A DNA stretch of 64,000 bases from Flavobacterium chilense (lineage in GTDB: Bacteria; Bacteroidota; Bacteroidia; Flavobacteriales; Flavobacteriaceae). Location of the stretch: NCBI RefSeq assembly GCF_001602525.1, contig NZ_LSYT01000012.1:1-64000 (forward strand), given 5' to 3'. Below are positions 8,941 to 17,257 of this stretch, piece after piece. A model generated the notes under the pieces. It was not told the DNA's origin. It did no database searches and worked only from the letters and a program-made list of their open reading frames with translations. Positions within the stretch are counted from its first letter, which is position 1. The number at the start of each line of letters is the position of its first letter. Position numbers and translations under genes: made by a program.

Positions 8941-9705
8941 TTAGTTCCAGATCCCGTTCATTTCTGTCAGGATGATAGGTTTACCATTGGTAACCACAAT
9001 CGTATGTTCGTGTTGAGCCATATGACCGCCTTTGTTGCCCACCATGGTCCAGCCGTCATTGAGTTCTACTGCAAGCGATGAAGATGTTGCTATAAAAGTT
9101 TCAATAGCCACAACAGAGTCCTTCTTAAAACGTCTTTGGTCAAATCGGTTTTTATAGTTGAGTAATTCATCAGGCTGTTCGTGTAAGCTTCTGCCAATAC
9201 CATGTCCGCCTAAATTTTTGATTACTTTATAACCTCTTTTTCTAGCTTCTGTTTCTATAAGATATCCTATCTCAGAAATTTTTACTCCTCCTTTTATGTT
9301 GTCTATCGCTTTTTGCAGAATATCTTTAGAGGCATCAACCAGTTTTTGGTGTCCGTTTTTATCTTCACCAATAACAAAAGAACCTCCGTTATCAGACCAA
9401 AAACCATCTAATTCTGCCGAAACATCAATATTAATTAAATCACCTTCTTTGAGGATTCTTTTATCAGATGGAATTCCGTGACAGAATTCGTTATTCACGC
9501 TGATACAAGTCCACCCCGGAAAACCATAAGTCAGATACGGAGCTGATTTTGCTCCTAAATCATTCAGAATTTTTCCGCCATAATCATCCAATTCCTTGGT
9601 TGTTATACCTGGTCGGGCAAAATTTCTCATTTCTTTCAGAGTATAAGCCACAGCCTGACTTACCTTTTTCATTCCTGTTAATTCTGATTCGTGTTGTATC
9701 GACAT
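8941..9705 (-). CDS. map: Type I methionine aminopeptidase
   Basis: 254 residues, the usual size for a bacterial type I enzyme. It removes the initiator Met from nascent proteins after deformylation. The five metal ligands are all present: Asp94 (NIDVS), Asp105 (WSDNGG), His168 (GGHGIG), Glu202 (AIETF) and Glu233 (QHEHT), with the active-site His76 in FCHGIP. The SDNGGSF segment differs from the HGDTSRMF of E. coli Map, marking the divergent subgroup common in Bacteroidota; the family assignment is not in doubt. It is monocistronic, with its own terminator downstream. Confidence 0.95.
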   Translation of the reverse strand: MSIQHESELTGMKKVSQAVAYTLKEMRNFARPGITTKELDDYGGKILNDLGAKSAPYLTYGFPGWTCISVNNEFCHGIPSDKRILKEGDLINIDVSAELDGFWSDNGGSFVIGEDKNGHQKLVDASKDILQKAIDNIKGGVKISEIGYLIETEARKRGYKVIKNLGGHGIGRSLHEQPDELLNYKNRFDQRRFKKDSVVAIETFIATSSSLAVELNDGWTMVGNKGGHMAQHEHTIVVTNGKPIILTEMNGIWN

Positions 9706-9791
9706 GATATTTGTTTTTTGTTTATCTAAAAAAAATATTTAATAGTCTTAGATTAAAGTTTTGTGTCCCGGATTAATTTTGACTTTATTCT

Positions 9792-10424
9792 TTATGTTTT
9801 TAAATTATATTCATTGGCAATATCTGTCCAGTCATCTCTCCAGGTATTCTCAAAATAAATTTCTGCCTTTTCCCAGTCTTCTTCATCCCATTCATCCCGT
9901 TCGTCTATTAACATTAATTTATCTGAAAGAATAGCATCAATTAAAAAAGCAAGAAACGTATCAAAATCATCTGCAATAACTGAAATGGGTTCAGGATCAC
10001 CTGCTGGCAGGTACAAAATCTGACCGCTCTTTCCTTCGCTGGCAGGATCATAATCAATGCATAAAAAGTTTCCTGAACCGTCATGAGCAAACGGAACCCT
10101 TTTTACGGCATAAAGTATATTTTTAATTTTATTTTTTTGATATATAGATTCGGGTTCTCCCTGACCAGATGATATTCTGAAAAAATCCCATTGTATTTTT
10201 ACATCCTCGATGCTTAAAAATCCAAATCCCGCCATTATACCCAATCTTTTTTCACCATTATAGGTTTTTAGCAAGTCGATATAAGAAACAGGTAAAGTCA
10301 GACTAATTGAGTTTTCCAGATCTAATATTTCTTTCTCATTTGCACCCTTATTCATGAAAGTATCAAAAATATCCAGCTTTGATTTAAAAGCTTCGATTAA
10401 CATATGAATTAGTTTATTGCTCAT
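9792..10424 (-). CDS. SMI1/KNR4 family protein
   Basis: 210 residues, acidic and cytosolic. The SMI1/KNR4 fold signature is visible: EKEILDLENSISLTLPVSY, then LLKTYNGEKR, GFGFLSIEDV, and PFAHDGSGNFLCIDYDP followed by a loop ending in the DDFDTFLAFL helix. In bacteria this superfamily includes many immunity proteins against contact-dependent or polymorphic toxins, as well as stand-alone proteins of unknown role. No toxin gene or secretion module is adjacent, so immunity is possible but not shown. The neighbouring small gene at 10506 on the same strand could be co-transcribed (81-base gap). Confidence 0.85.
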   Translation of the reverse strand: MSNKLIHMLIEAFKSKLDIFDTFMNKGANEKEILDLENSISLTLPVSYIDLLKTYNGEKRLGIMAGFGFLSIEDVKIQWDFFRISSGQGEPESIYQKNKIKNILYAVKRVPFAHDGSGNFLCIDYDPASEGKSGQILYLPAGDPEPISVIADDFDTFLAFLIDAILSDKLMLIDERDEWDEEDWEKAEIYFENTWRDDWTDIANEYNLKT

Positions 10425-10505
10425 GAGATCATTTTGATTTTATTAGATAAGGGCAAAGGTTATGAAGAATCTCGTTCTTCTCCCTTAATTTAATCGAAAA
10501 TTCGT

Positions 10506-10763
10506 TTATTTTTCCTCTTCTAAATTATCAACAGCCGAAATCTGATCCAAAATATTGGTTTGATTAGGTGAGATATAGTTTTTATTCTCAATAACAGTTT
10601 CTTTCTTAAAAAGAAGATCTAATGCATTATACAGTCTTAATAAAACATCTCTGTCTTCTTTTTCAATCTCTAAAGCGGTATTAAAATTAAAAACATAATT
10701 ATTGGAATTACGTACCTCTACTTTTATCGTTTTTGACGTGATTTTAAATTTGACTATATCCAT
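10506..10763 (-). CDS. Small hypothetical protein
   Basis: 85 residues, no family recognised. The first half looks like a beta-rich domain (IVKFKITSKTIKVEVRN, then FNFNTALEIEKED), followed by a helix (DVLLRLYNALDLLFKKE) and an acidic, probably disordered tail. There is no signal peptide or membrane segment. Codon use resembles the neighbours. It lies 81 bases upstream of the SMI1/KNR4 gene on the same strand, so the two may share a transcript. Coding is likely but not certain. Confidence 0.6.
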   Translation of the reverse strand: MDIVKFKITSKTIKVEVRNSNNYVFNFNTALEIEKEDRDVLLRLYNALDLLFKKETVIENKNYISPNQTNILDQISAVDNLEEEK

Positions 10764-11145
10764 ATGTTTATAAATTACTTAGGTTGCAAATATTATTTTA
10801 AAGCGATTATCGCCATTATTTTATGTTTTTTTATATCCGGAGAAAGCATGTATCAAATTTAAGAGAATCAATTTTAATACAAAACATTATGTTCATTAGA
10901 TGCTATTATTGATCAGTAGTAAAAAACATTTGTTAATAATGATATTATGCTTTAAAAACGTATTTTGATCTAACCAAAATGTGTTCTGGGTGAGAATAAA
11001 ACGATTCAAAAGTCTCTGGTTTGGTGGTATGCTGATCTCATGATCAGTGTTATATGTCTGTTTTTTTTATGATTCCTCACAAAATCAGGAATATATTTTA
11101 AATAAAAAACCCTTAAACATTTCTGTTTAAGGGTTTTGCCTTTTG
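10764..11145. other. 382-base stretch without a gene upstream of a small ORF and downstream of the tRNA
   Basis: AT-rich, with many stops in all frames. The only clear element is the tRNA terminator at 11104-11136. The presumed promoter region of the 10506-10763 gene lies at the left end, but no TAnnTTTG box was identified. Confidence 0.6.
11104..11136 (-). terminator. Terminator of tRNA-Met
   Basis: AAAAACCCTTAAACA and TGTTTAAGGGTTTT form a near-perfect stem around a TTTC loop, about 10 bases beyond the 3' end of the tRNA on the minus strand. Confidence 0.8.
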
Positions 11146-11219
11146 TAGCGAGGACGGGAGTTGAACCCGTGACCTCAGGGTTATGAATCCTGCGCTCTAA
11201 CCAACTGAGCTACCTCGCC
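11146..11219 (-). tRNA. tRNA-Met (anticodon CAT)
   Basis: 74 bases with a complete cloverleaf on the minus strand. The acceptor arm is GGCGAGG/CCTCGCT (first pair G1-U72), the D arm GCTC/GAGC, the anticodon stem CAGGA/CCCTG with loop TTCATAA, and the T arm ACGGG/CCCGT with TTCAACT. CCA is not encoded. Anticodon CAT could be elongator Met or lysidine-modified Ile. The arms look like elongator Met, and initiator features (three G-C pairs closing the anticodon stem, C1-A72 mismatch) are absent. The A-C opposition at the loop end of the anticodon stem is noted. Confidence 0.92.
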
Positions 11220-11256
11220 TGGACTGCTAGTAGGATTGTTTCCTTCATTGCGGGTG

Positions 11257-11286
11257 CAAAGATAGAAATATTATTAAAGCTCACAA
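11257..11286 (-). promoter_or_regulatory. Consensus promoter of tRNA-Met
   Basis: On the minus strand TTG (11284-11286), a 19-base spacer and TATCTTTG (11257-11264) match the Bacteroidota sigma-A consensus TTG-N19-TAnnTTTG, about 38 bases upstream of the mature tRNA 5' end. Confidence 0.8.
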
Positions 11287-11373
11287 GAATAAAATGAAGA
11301 AAAAATTATTTTTTTAAAAATGCATTGTTTTTGAACATATATTCTTATATTTCGAAAAAATTAAAAGTAGCAC

Positions 11374-11766
11374 ATGGATCCAAAAATACGTTACGAAATC
11401 GAGTTTCCCATAAATTCTTCGCCGCAATTATTATATCAATATATATCAACACCGTCAGGTTTGTCAGAATGGTTCGCAGACAATGTGAACTCAAGAGGCG
11501 AATTTTTTACTTTCATTTGGAATGACTCGCAGGAAAAAGCGCGTTTGGCTTCTAAAAAAACAGGAGAAAAAGTAAAATTTAAATGGGTTGACGAAAGCAG
11601 TAAGGATACTGAATATTTTTTCGAACTGCATATTTTAGTCGATGAATTGACAAAAGATGTGTCGTTGATGGTAGTCGATTTCGCAGAAAAAGAAGAAGTA
11701 GGAGAAGCTAAACAATTGTGGGAGAATCAGATCTCAGATCTGAAACATCTTATCGGATCAGTTTAG
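11374..11766 (+). CDS. START-like domain protein (AHSA1/SRPBCC superfamily)
   Basis: 130 residues, cytosolic. It begins with beta strand YEIEFPINSSPQLLYQYIS followed by LSEWFADNV, the usual helix-grip start of START/AHSA1-like domains. It ends with a long C-terminal helix (AKQLWENQISDLKHLIG) that would cap the cavity. Small stand-alone proteins of this kind are conserved in Flavobacteriia next to the class IV aminotransferase gene, as here. A ligand is unknown. Its terminator hairpin overlaps the next gene's promoter. Confidence 0.85.
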   Translation: MDPKIRYEIEFPINSSPQLLYQYISTPSGLSEWFADNVNSRGEFFTFIWNDSQEKARLASKKTGEKVKFKWVDESSKDTEYFFELHILVDELTKDVSLMVVDFAEKEEVGEAKQLWENQISDLKHLIGSV

Positions 11767-11786
11767 TAAAATTCTATTTTATGCCT

Positions 11787-11820
11787 TATATTTGCCCTGA
11801 ACAAAATTCAGGGTTTTTTT
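11787..11820 (+). promoter_or_regulatory. Promoter box fused to the upstream gene's terminator
   Basis: TATATTTG (11787-11794, a perfect TAnnTTTG box) is followed without a gap by the hairpin CCCTGA-acaaaat-TCAGGG and TTTTTTT, which ends at the ATG of the aminotransferase (11821). Transcription from this box should start inside the left arm of the stem. The new transcript would then lack a complete terminator, while read-through from the START-like gene would meet an intact one. Confidence 0.65.
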
Positions 11821-12660
11821 ATGATCAATTTTAACGGAAATATAGTGGTACAGGAAGAGAATATATTAACTCAAAACCGTGCCTTTTTGTATGGAGATGG
11901 TGTTTTTGAAACGCTTAAAATAGTAAATAAAAAAATCTTATTTCTAGAAGATCATTATTTTAGATTAATGGCTTCTATGCGTGTTGTTCGAATGGAAATT
12001 CCGATGAACTTTACCATGGAATATTTTGAAGAGCAAGTTTTAAATCTGGTGGATCAAAAAGGTATTTCGGCTTCAGCCAGAGCCCGAATCACAGTTTTTA
12101 GAAACGATGGAGGTTTGTATTTGCCAAAAACGAATGACGTTTCTTTTCTAATTCACGCAACATCACTGGAAAACACTTCTTATGTTTTAAATACTGCTGA
12201 GTACGAAGTCGATTTGTATAAAGACTTCTATGTTACAAAGCAGTTATTATCGTCTATTAAAACAACTAATAAGATGATCAATGTAACCGGAAGCATTTTT
12301 GCTCATGAAAATGGTCTGGCAAACTGCATTTTGGTAAATGACACCAAAAATGTGGTAGAAGCACTTCAGGGTAATTTATTCATGATTGTGGGTAAAAAAA
12401 TGATTACACCGCCAATTTCTGAAGGATGTTTAAATGGTATTATGCGTAAACAAATTTTAGCTTTAGCTAAAAAACTGGAAGGCATAGAAGTTTATGAAGA
12501 AATAATTTCTCCATTCGATCTTCAAAAAGCAGACGAATTATTTTTGACCAATGTAATCACAGGGATACAGCCGATAACTAAATATCGAAAAAAAGAGTTT
12601 ACCAATAATTGGGCTCAGGTATTGGTACAAAAGCTAAATGAGTCCATATCTGAAAATTAA
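11821..12660 (+). CDS. Class IV aminotransferase (aminodeoxychorismate lyase/branched-chain type)
   Basis: 279 residues, PLP-dependent fold type IV. The start has the family signature RAFLYGDGVFETLKI, the PLP-binding Lys is probably Lys147 (SIKTTNKM), and the later phosphate-binding segment EALQGNLFMI and TPPISEGCLNGIMR fit. Family members are 4-amino-4-deoxychorismate lyase (PabC), branched-chain or D-amino-acid aminotransferase. The short size and DGVFETL motif lean towards a PabC-like enzyme, but no pab gene is adjacent, so I leave it unnamed. Its stop codon overlaps that of the convergent yqgE. Confidence 0.85.
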   Translation: MINFNGNIVVQEENILTQNRAFLYGDGVFETLKIVNKKILFLEDHYFRLMASMRVVRMEIPMNFTMEYFEEQVLNLVDQKGISASARARITVFRNDGGLYLPKTNDVSFLIHATSLENTSYVLNTAEYEVDLYKDFYVTKQLLSSIKTTNKMINVTGSIFAHENGLANCILVNDTKNVVEALQGNLFMIVGKKMITPPISEGCLNGIMRKQILALAKKLEGIEVYEEIISPFDLQKADELFLTNVITGIQPITKYRKKEFTNNWAQVLVQKLNESISEN

Positions 12661-12672
12661 TTCAGATATGGA
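12643..12672. terminator. Bidirectional terminator holding both stop codons in its loop
   Basis: TCCATATCTGAA (12643-12654) pairs perfectly with TTCAGATATGGA (12661-12672). The 6-base loop AATTAA contains the TAA of the aminotransferase gene and the complementary TTA stop of yqgE, which overlap by 4 bases. TTTT follows on the plus side. The stem is therefore coding sequence for both genes. Confidence 0.75.
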
Positions 12673-13217
12673 TTTTCTGGTGCATTGGACCAAATGAGAT
12701 AATCTCCGCCAAGCTCAATAATCTGCTCTTTCCAAAAATGGGTAGTAGATTTACCAATAATTTTATTTTTGTAATTATTATCAGCAATAATCCAGGAGTT
12801 GCCTTGCATTTCGCTTTCAAGCTGATTTTCGTCCCAACCAGTATAGCCTAAGAAAAAACGGATGTTGTTTTTATTGATCGATCCGTCATTAATTAAGTCC
12901 TTAGTGGATTCAAAATCTCCTCCCCAATAAATCCCATTAGAAATCTCGACGCTGTTCGGGATTAAATCCGGGATATTATGAATAAAGTACAGATTGTCCT
13001 GTTCAACCGGGCCTCCGTTATATATCTTGAAAGTGGCATCAATTTCAGGTATTAAATCATTAATAGTATATTTTAATGGTTTATTAATGATAAAACCTAT
13101 TGATCCTTCCTTATTATGGTCTGCTAATAAAATTACCGATCTGTTAAAAGATAAATCTCCAATTATTGAAGGCTCGGCAATAAGCAGGTGTCCTTTTTTT
13201 AATTTTTCTGAAATCAT
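12657..13217 (-). CDS. YqgE/AlgH family protein
   Basis: 186 residues from the Met at 13217, the size of E. coli YqgE. Family signatures are KKGHLLIAEPSI, FNRSVILLADHNKEGSIGFIIN, GGPVEQDNLYFIH, FFLGYTGWDENQLESE and a C-terminal WSNAPENPYL. The frame stays open for 28 more codons upstream, but the furthest start would lie inside the loop of the HU terminator (13290-13312) and the family begins at ISEKLKKG, so the short start is chosen. It is a cytosolic protein of unsettled function; family members have been linked to transcription regulation (AlgH). It is convergent with the aminotransferase gene. Confidence 0.9.
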   Translation of the reverse strand: MISEKLKKGHLLIAEPSIIGDLSFNRSVILLADHNKEGSIGFIINKPLKYTINDLIPEIDATFKIYNGGPVEQDNLYFIHNIPDLIPNSVEISNGIYWGGDFESTKDLINDGSINKNNIRFFLGYTGWDENQLESEMQGNSWIIADNNYKNKIIGKSTTHFWKEQIIELGGDYLIWSNAPENPYLN

Positions 13218-13289
13218 ACGGCTACAATTTTTATTAAATTTAATCATAAAATTTTTAAAATCACAAAAAAAATCGTTAAACCGCATAAA

Positions 13290-13312
13290 AAAACCCTCCA
13301 TAAGAGGGTTTT
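13290..13312 (-). terminator. Terminator of the HU gene
   Basis: AAAACCCTC (13290-13298) and GAGGGTTTT (13304-13312) form a perfect 9-bp stem with A and T flanks, 34 bases beyond the HU stop on the minus strand. Confidence 0.8.
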
Positions 13313-13345
13313 AATTATATTATTTAGTGTAGAGAACTTTCTTAC

Positions 13346-13618
13346 TTAGTTTACTGCACCTTCTAATTCTGCACCAGCTTTGAATTTTACTACATTTTTT
13401 GCAGCAATTTTGATAGTTTTTCCTGTTTGAGGATTTCTACCGTCTCTAGCAGCTCTCGCAGATACTGACCAAGATCCGAAACCTACTAATGAAATTCTTC
13501 CGCCTTTTTTCAAAGTAGTTCCTACATTTCCTAAAAATGACTCTAAAGCTAATTTTGCCGCAGCTTTTGTGATTCCTGCATCAGCAGCGATAGCATCGAT
13601 TAATTCTGATTTGTTCAT
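13346..13618 (-). CDS. HU family DNA-binding protein
   Basis: 90 residues, the usual HU/IHF length. It starts with the MNKSELIDAIAADAGITKAAA helix pair. Its central strand GRISLVGFGSWSVSARAARDG leads to RNPQTGKTIKI, the DNA-binding arm with its conserved Pro, and it ends VVKFKAGAEL. It is a nucleoid-associated protein that bends DNA as a dimer. Monocistronic, with a textbook promoter and terminator. Confidence 0.97.
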   Translation of the reverse strand: MNKSELIDAIAADAGITKAAAKLALESFLGNVGTTLKKGGRISLVGFGSWSVSARAARDGRNPQTGKTIKIAAKNVVKFKAGAELEGAVN

Positions 13619-13662
13619 AATAATTAGTTATTAATTGTTGGTTAAAAAAAATTGTTAATACA

Positions 13663-13692
13663 CAAATTTAGTAGGAAATCCGTTCCTTGCAA
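13663..13692 (-). promoter_or_regulatory. Consensus promoter of the HU gene
   Basis: Minus strand: TTG (13690-13692), 19-base spacer, TAAATTTG (13663-13670). This is an exact TTG-N19-TAnnTTTG promoter about 45 bases upstream of the start codon. Confidence 0.82.
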
Positions 13693-13798
13693 GTGTTTTC
13701 TTTAAATTTAGCAATAATTGTTGATAACTTGCTTTTTTTGTTCATAAAGCAGGTTGTTGGTCGATCAAAAATAAGTAGAAACCCCTGTTTTACTGAGG

Positions 13799-14746
13799 TT
13801 AATAGACCTTTGCGTCATCAGAAAAAGTTATTCCGTTTAATAATTCTGCCACCTGCATTCTCTTTTTTCCGGGTAACTGTAAACTTAAAAGCTGGATAAA
13901 GCCATTTTGTATGGCAATTTTAATTTCTTTTTTGCTGCTTAATACACTTCCAATTGCATGAGAATGTGCTTCTAAAACCAATTTTGCTTCGTATATTTTA
14001 ATGTTTTGCTCTTCATTTTTATCTTTCAAAAAACACCACGCAGCCGGATACGGACTTAAACCACGAATCAGATTGTTGATTTCTTCGCCAGATTTTGTCC
14101 AGTCGATCCTGCAGTTTTCTTTGTTTAATTTGTAAGCCGTTTTAATTTCTGCATTGTCCTCCTGAATAGTAGTAGTTACATTTCCGCTTTCGATCACTTT
14201 CAAAGTATCAATAACAGTTGTGCTTCCTAAATGCATTAAACGATCATGAAGTTGTCCTGCATTTTCTGTAGGTTCAATTGCTATTTCAGAATTTAGGATC
14301 ATAGCTCCTGTATCAATTTTATCATCGATAAAAAAAGTAGTCACTCCGGTTTTGGTTTCTCCATTAATAATAGCCCAGTTTATGGGTGCTGCACCGCGAT
14401 AATTTGGTAATAAAGAAGCGTGCAGGTTAAATGTTCCCAAGTTTGGCATTTCCCAAACTACTTTAGGCAGCATTCTAAAAGCAACTACAATTTGTAAATT
14501 GGCATTCAAAGCTTTTAATTCAGCTAAAAAAGCTTCGTCTTTTAAATTCGTTGGTTGTAATAAAGTAAGATTGTTTGCGAGTGCATATTCTTTAACTGCT
14601 GAATATTTTATTTTTTGTCCGCGTCCTGCAGGTTTATCTGCCGCAGTAATCACGCCAACAACATCGTAATTGTTTTTGATAATGGTATCCAGAATGCCAA
14701 CGGCAAATTCAGGAGTTCCCATAAATATAATTCTCAATTTTTCCAT
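13799..14746 (-). CDS. fmt: Methionyl-tRNA formyltransferase
   Basis: 315 residues, full length. It formylates Met-tRNA(fMet) with 10-formyl-tetrahydrofolate to start translation. Motifs: N-terminal IIFMGTPEFAVG, the folate/catalytic region NLHASLLPNYRGAAPINWAI with the SLLPxxRG loop, and FFIDDKIDTGAM. The C-terminal OB-like tRNA-binding domain follows from about residue 205 (KLNKENCRIDW, IRGLSPYPAAW). Its ATG overlaps the stop of the upstream recQ gene by one base (TAATG), so the pair is translationally coupled. Confidence 0.96.
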   Translation of the reverse strand: MEKLRIIFMGTPEFAVGILDTIIKNNYDVVGVITAADKPAGRGQKIKYSAVKEYALANNLTLLQPTNLKDEAFLAELKALNANLQIVVAFRMLPKVVWEMPNLGTFNLHASLLPNYRGAAPINWAIINGETKTGVTTFFIDDKIDTGAMILNSEIAIEPTENAGQLHDRLMHLGSTTVIDTLKVIESGNVTTTIQEDNAEIKTAYKLNKENCRIDWTKSGEEINNLIRGLSPYPAAWCFLKDKNEEQNIKIYEAKLVLEAHSHAIGSVLSSKKEIKIAIQNGFIQLLSLQLPGKKRMQVAELLNGITFSDDAKVY

Positions 14747-16641
14747 TATGATTTTAAAGTGTATTTATTATTAGGTAGTATAATGATATGATTGTTTTCC
14801 AGTAATTCCTGAAGGACCAAAATTATATCATTTGCATCTAGTTTTATTTCTGTCTGGATTTCTCTCGATGTCAAAGCTGCTGTTTTTAATAAGTGCAGAA
14901 TTTTATCAGCAATCGAATCTGTTTCTGTAATTTTTCCTTTTTGTGTAATACAATAAGAACAAACACCACAATTAGAATTTGTTTCTTCTCCAAAATAAGC
15001 TAAAATCAATCGGTTTTTACATGTTTTGTTTTCCTTTATATAATGTAAAACAGATAGTAGTTGTTCTTCTTTTAATTTATTTTGTTTTTCCAGATATTTT
15101 GAAACTCTATTAATGGTTAAATCATCTTCCCGAACTTCATTAAATAAAATAGTTGCATCGTTATTTTTAGATTTGTATTCAATGATTCCTTTTTCTTTTA
15201 ATTTTTCTAAAACAGCAGTAACCTGCTCTTCTGTATGGTGTGATTTTTTTGCAATAAGCGAAAGGTTAAAAGGAGTTTTCATTTCATAAACTCCCGGGTA
15301 TGTTCTTAAAATCGCCAGAATAATTTCTTCTTCATTCGGATTCAGACTCATGTAGCGAATTACTTCTTTTGATTCAATTAGAAATTGTAACGTAATCTTT
15401 TCTGAAAATTCCTGAGACATTGTAATAATGCCCTGTTGATTTAAAAACTGCAAAGCATTGTATGTTTTTAAAGTAGGGAAGTCATATTTATGGCAAAAAT
15501 GATTCATCTTAAAAGAAAATGATTCATCTAAACCTTCTCCGTATGCAATCTGAAAATAATTACACAATTTGACATACATTGTTTTTAGAAACTTTTTATC
15601 AGGCAAAATGCTTAAAAACTGCTGTTCAGTCTGATTTGCATCTGAGTTATTAAAAAGTAAAACTGAGAAAGCTTTTTCTCCATTTCGTCCGGCTCTTCCG
15701 GATTCCTGATAATAATTTTCGAGATTCTCCGGCAGTTGTGTGTGAATAACCGTTTTTACATTGTCTTTGTCGATTCCCATTCCAAACGCGTTTGTAGCCA
15801 CAATAACCTGTGCTTGTTGTGACATCCACAATTGCATGTTTTTATCTTTTTCCTTTGTCGAAAGCCCGCCATGATAATAGGTAGCCTTAAAGCCAAGTGA
15901 CTCTAATTGCGTTGAAATGTTTAAACACGATTTTCGGTTTCGTACATATATAATAGAAGGCTGCGGATTTTTTCTTAAAATTTGTTCAACACGATAGAGT
16001 TTGTCTTCAACTTCAAAAACCATATAAGCAATGTTTTTTCTTTCAAAAGACTGCTGAAAAAGTTTAGGATCTTTTAATCCTAATTCGGTTTTAATATCTT
16101 CAATAACTCTTGGAGTGGCTGTAGCAGTTAAAGCCAAAAACGGAATTTTTGGAAAATGTTTTTTAAGTTCTGAGATTTTAAGGTATGCCGGACGAAAGTC
16201 ATGTCCCCATTGCGAAACACAATGTGCTTCATCAATAGCGATTAAATTTATAGGAAGGTTTTTAATACGTTCCAAAATCCATTCCGACTGAAGTCGTTCT
16301 GGCGAAAGATAAAGGAATTTGTAATTTCCGTATTGGCAATTGTCCAGAAGATCAATGATTTCTTCTGTATGAATTCCTCCGGTAAGTGCAATCGCCTTAA
16401 TTCCCCTTTTCTGCAAATTCGCCACCTGATCTTTCATTAGAGCAATCAAAGGCGAAATAACGAGGCAAATACCTTCCTGCATCATGGAAGGAACCTGAAA
16501 ACAAATTGATTTTCCGCCTCCTGTTGGAAGTAGTGCAAAAGTATCCTGACCGCCTAAAACCGAATCGATAATTTCTTTTTGTAACGGTCTGAAACTGTCA
16601 TGTTTCCAGTATTTTAAAAGAATTTCTTGTGCTTCAGGCAT
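14746..16641 (-). CDS. recQ: RecQ family ATP-dependent DNA helicase
   Basis: 631 residues. A 3'-5' SF2 helicase: Walker A TGGGKS with Lys44, DEAH box in AIDEAHCVSQWGHDF, motif III LTATAT, and motif VI QESGRAGRNG. The RecQ zinc-binding region (CKNRLILAYFGEE, NSNCGVCSYC) and a winged-helix RQC-like segment follow. The C-terminus is a second small winged-helix-like region and no HRDC domain was recognised, unlike E. coli RecQ. Several Bacteroidota recQ paralogues have this form. It works in recombination repair and fork processing. It is co-transcribed with fmt. Confidence 0.93.
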   Translation of the reverse strand: MPEAQEILLKYWKHDSFRPLQKEIIDSVLGGQDTFALLPTGGGKSICFQVPSMMQEGICLVISPLIALMKDQVANLQKRGIKAIALTGGIHTEEIIDLLDNCQYGNYKFLYLSPERLQSEWILERIKNLPINLIAIDEAHCVSQWGHDFRPAYLKISELKKHFPKIPFLALTATATPRVIEDIKTELGLKDPKLFQQSFERKNIAYMVFEVEDKLYRVEQILRKNPQPSIIYVRNRKSCLNISTQLESLGFKATYYHGGLSTKEKDKNMQLWMSQQAQVIVATNAFGMGIDKDNVKTVIHTQLPENLENYYQESGRAGRNGEKAFSVLLFNNSDANQTEQQFLSILPDKKFLKTMYVKLCNYFQIAYGEGLDESFSFKMNHFCHKYDFPTLKTYNALQFLNQQGIITMSQEFSEKITLQFLIESKEVIRYMSLNPNEEEIILAILRTYPGVYEMKTPFNLSLIAKKSHHTEEQVTAVLEKLKEKGIIEYKSKNNDATILFNEVREDDLTINRVSKYLEKQNKLKEEQLLSVLHYIKENKTCKNRLILAYFGEETNSNCGVCSYCITQKGKITETDSIADKILHLLKTAALTSREIQTEIKLDANDIILVLQELLENNHIIILPNNKYTLKS

Positions 16642-16706
16642 AGATCGTGTTTTAAAGTTAAAAAATTTAGAAAGCAGTTTCTAGTTTTGCAACTTTAAAC
16701 ACATGT

Positions 16707-17240
16707 CTAAATTTTATCTAAGATATAAAGAATTCTGTTTTCAACTGTATCTTTAGGCACCTCAATTAAGTCATAACCGTATTTTTTATACGTTTCAACA
16801 AGATGCTTTTGTATTGTTAAAGCCTGCTCGAAATTCTCGTAACGTTCTGTGTCGCTTTCGTAAATTTCTTCCCAGGGCGGTAATATAAAAGTTTTAGAAT
16901 ATTTATAATCCTCACAAGCTTTGATAAAATCCTCCGGATAAGTATCGCCAATATAATCCATGTAAGCCGTAACATCAGGAATTCCGCGATCTATAAAAAC
17001 TACTTCATGAGGTTCTTCCAGTGCATCTTTAAACTGTTTAATACGTCCTTTAAGGAGCATTTCGCTAAATAATAAAGGCTGTTCAAGAAACAATTGTTCA
17101 ATGCCGCGTTGTTGTGCTTCGAGTGTAACTTGTCTTGAAATTTCAGGGTAACAACAGTAGCCACGAGCTACTAATTCGTTGATAAGAGTAGATTTTCCCG
17201 TTCCCGGGCCACCAATGAGAACTATGATTTGTTTTTGCAC
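16707..17240 (-). CDS. AAA_28-type P-loop ATPase/kinase-like protein, GTG start
   Basis: 177 residues from a GTG at 17240. The Walker A motif GGPGTGKST comes within the first 20 residues. It continues with EISRQVTLEAQQRG, FIDRGIPDVTAYMDY and a helical tail; this is the AAA_28 family of small NTP-binding proteins, many thought to be nucleotide or metabolite kinases. The open frame extends 53 codons further upstream. However, a promoter box TAAATTTG lies at 17258-17265, only about 18 bases before this GTG, and the extension has no family similarity. The biological substrate is unknown. Confidence 0.82.
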   Translation of the reverse strand: MQKQIIVLIGGPGTGKSTLINELVARGYCCYPEISRQVTLEAQQRGIEQLFLEQPLLFSEMLLKGRIKQFKDALEEPHEVVFIDRGIPDVTAYMDYIGDTYPEDFIKACEDYKYSKTFILPPWEEIYESDTERYENFEQALTIQKHLVETYKKYGYDLIEVPKDTVENRILYILDKI

Positions 17241-17257
17241 TTTCGTAAAATAAAGCG

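Noticed and set aside
13218..13301. 28-codon upstream extension of the YqgE gene
   Set aside because: Its start codon lies in the loop of the HU terminator, and the family begins at the Met at 13217.
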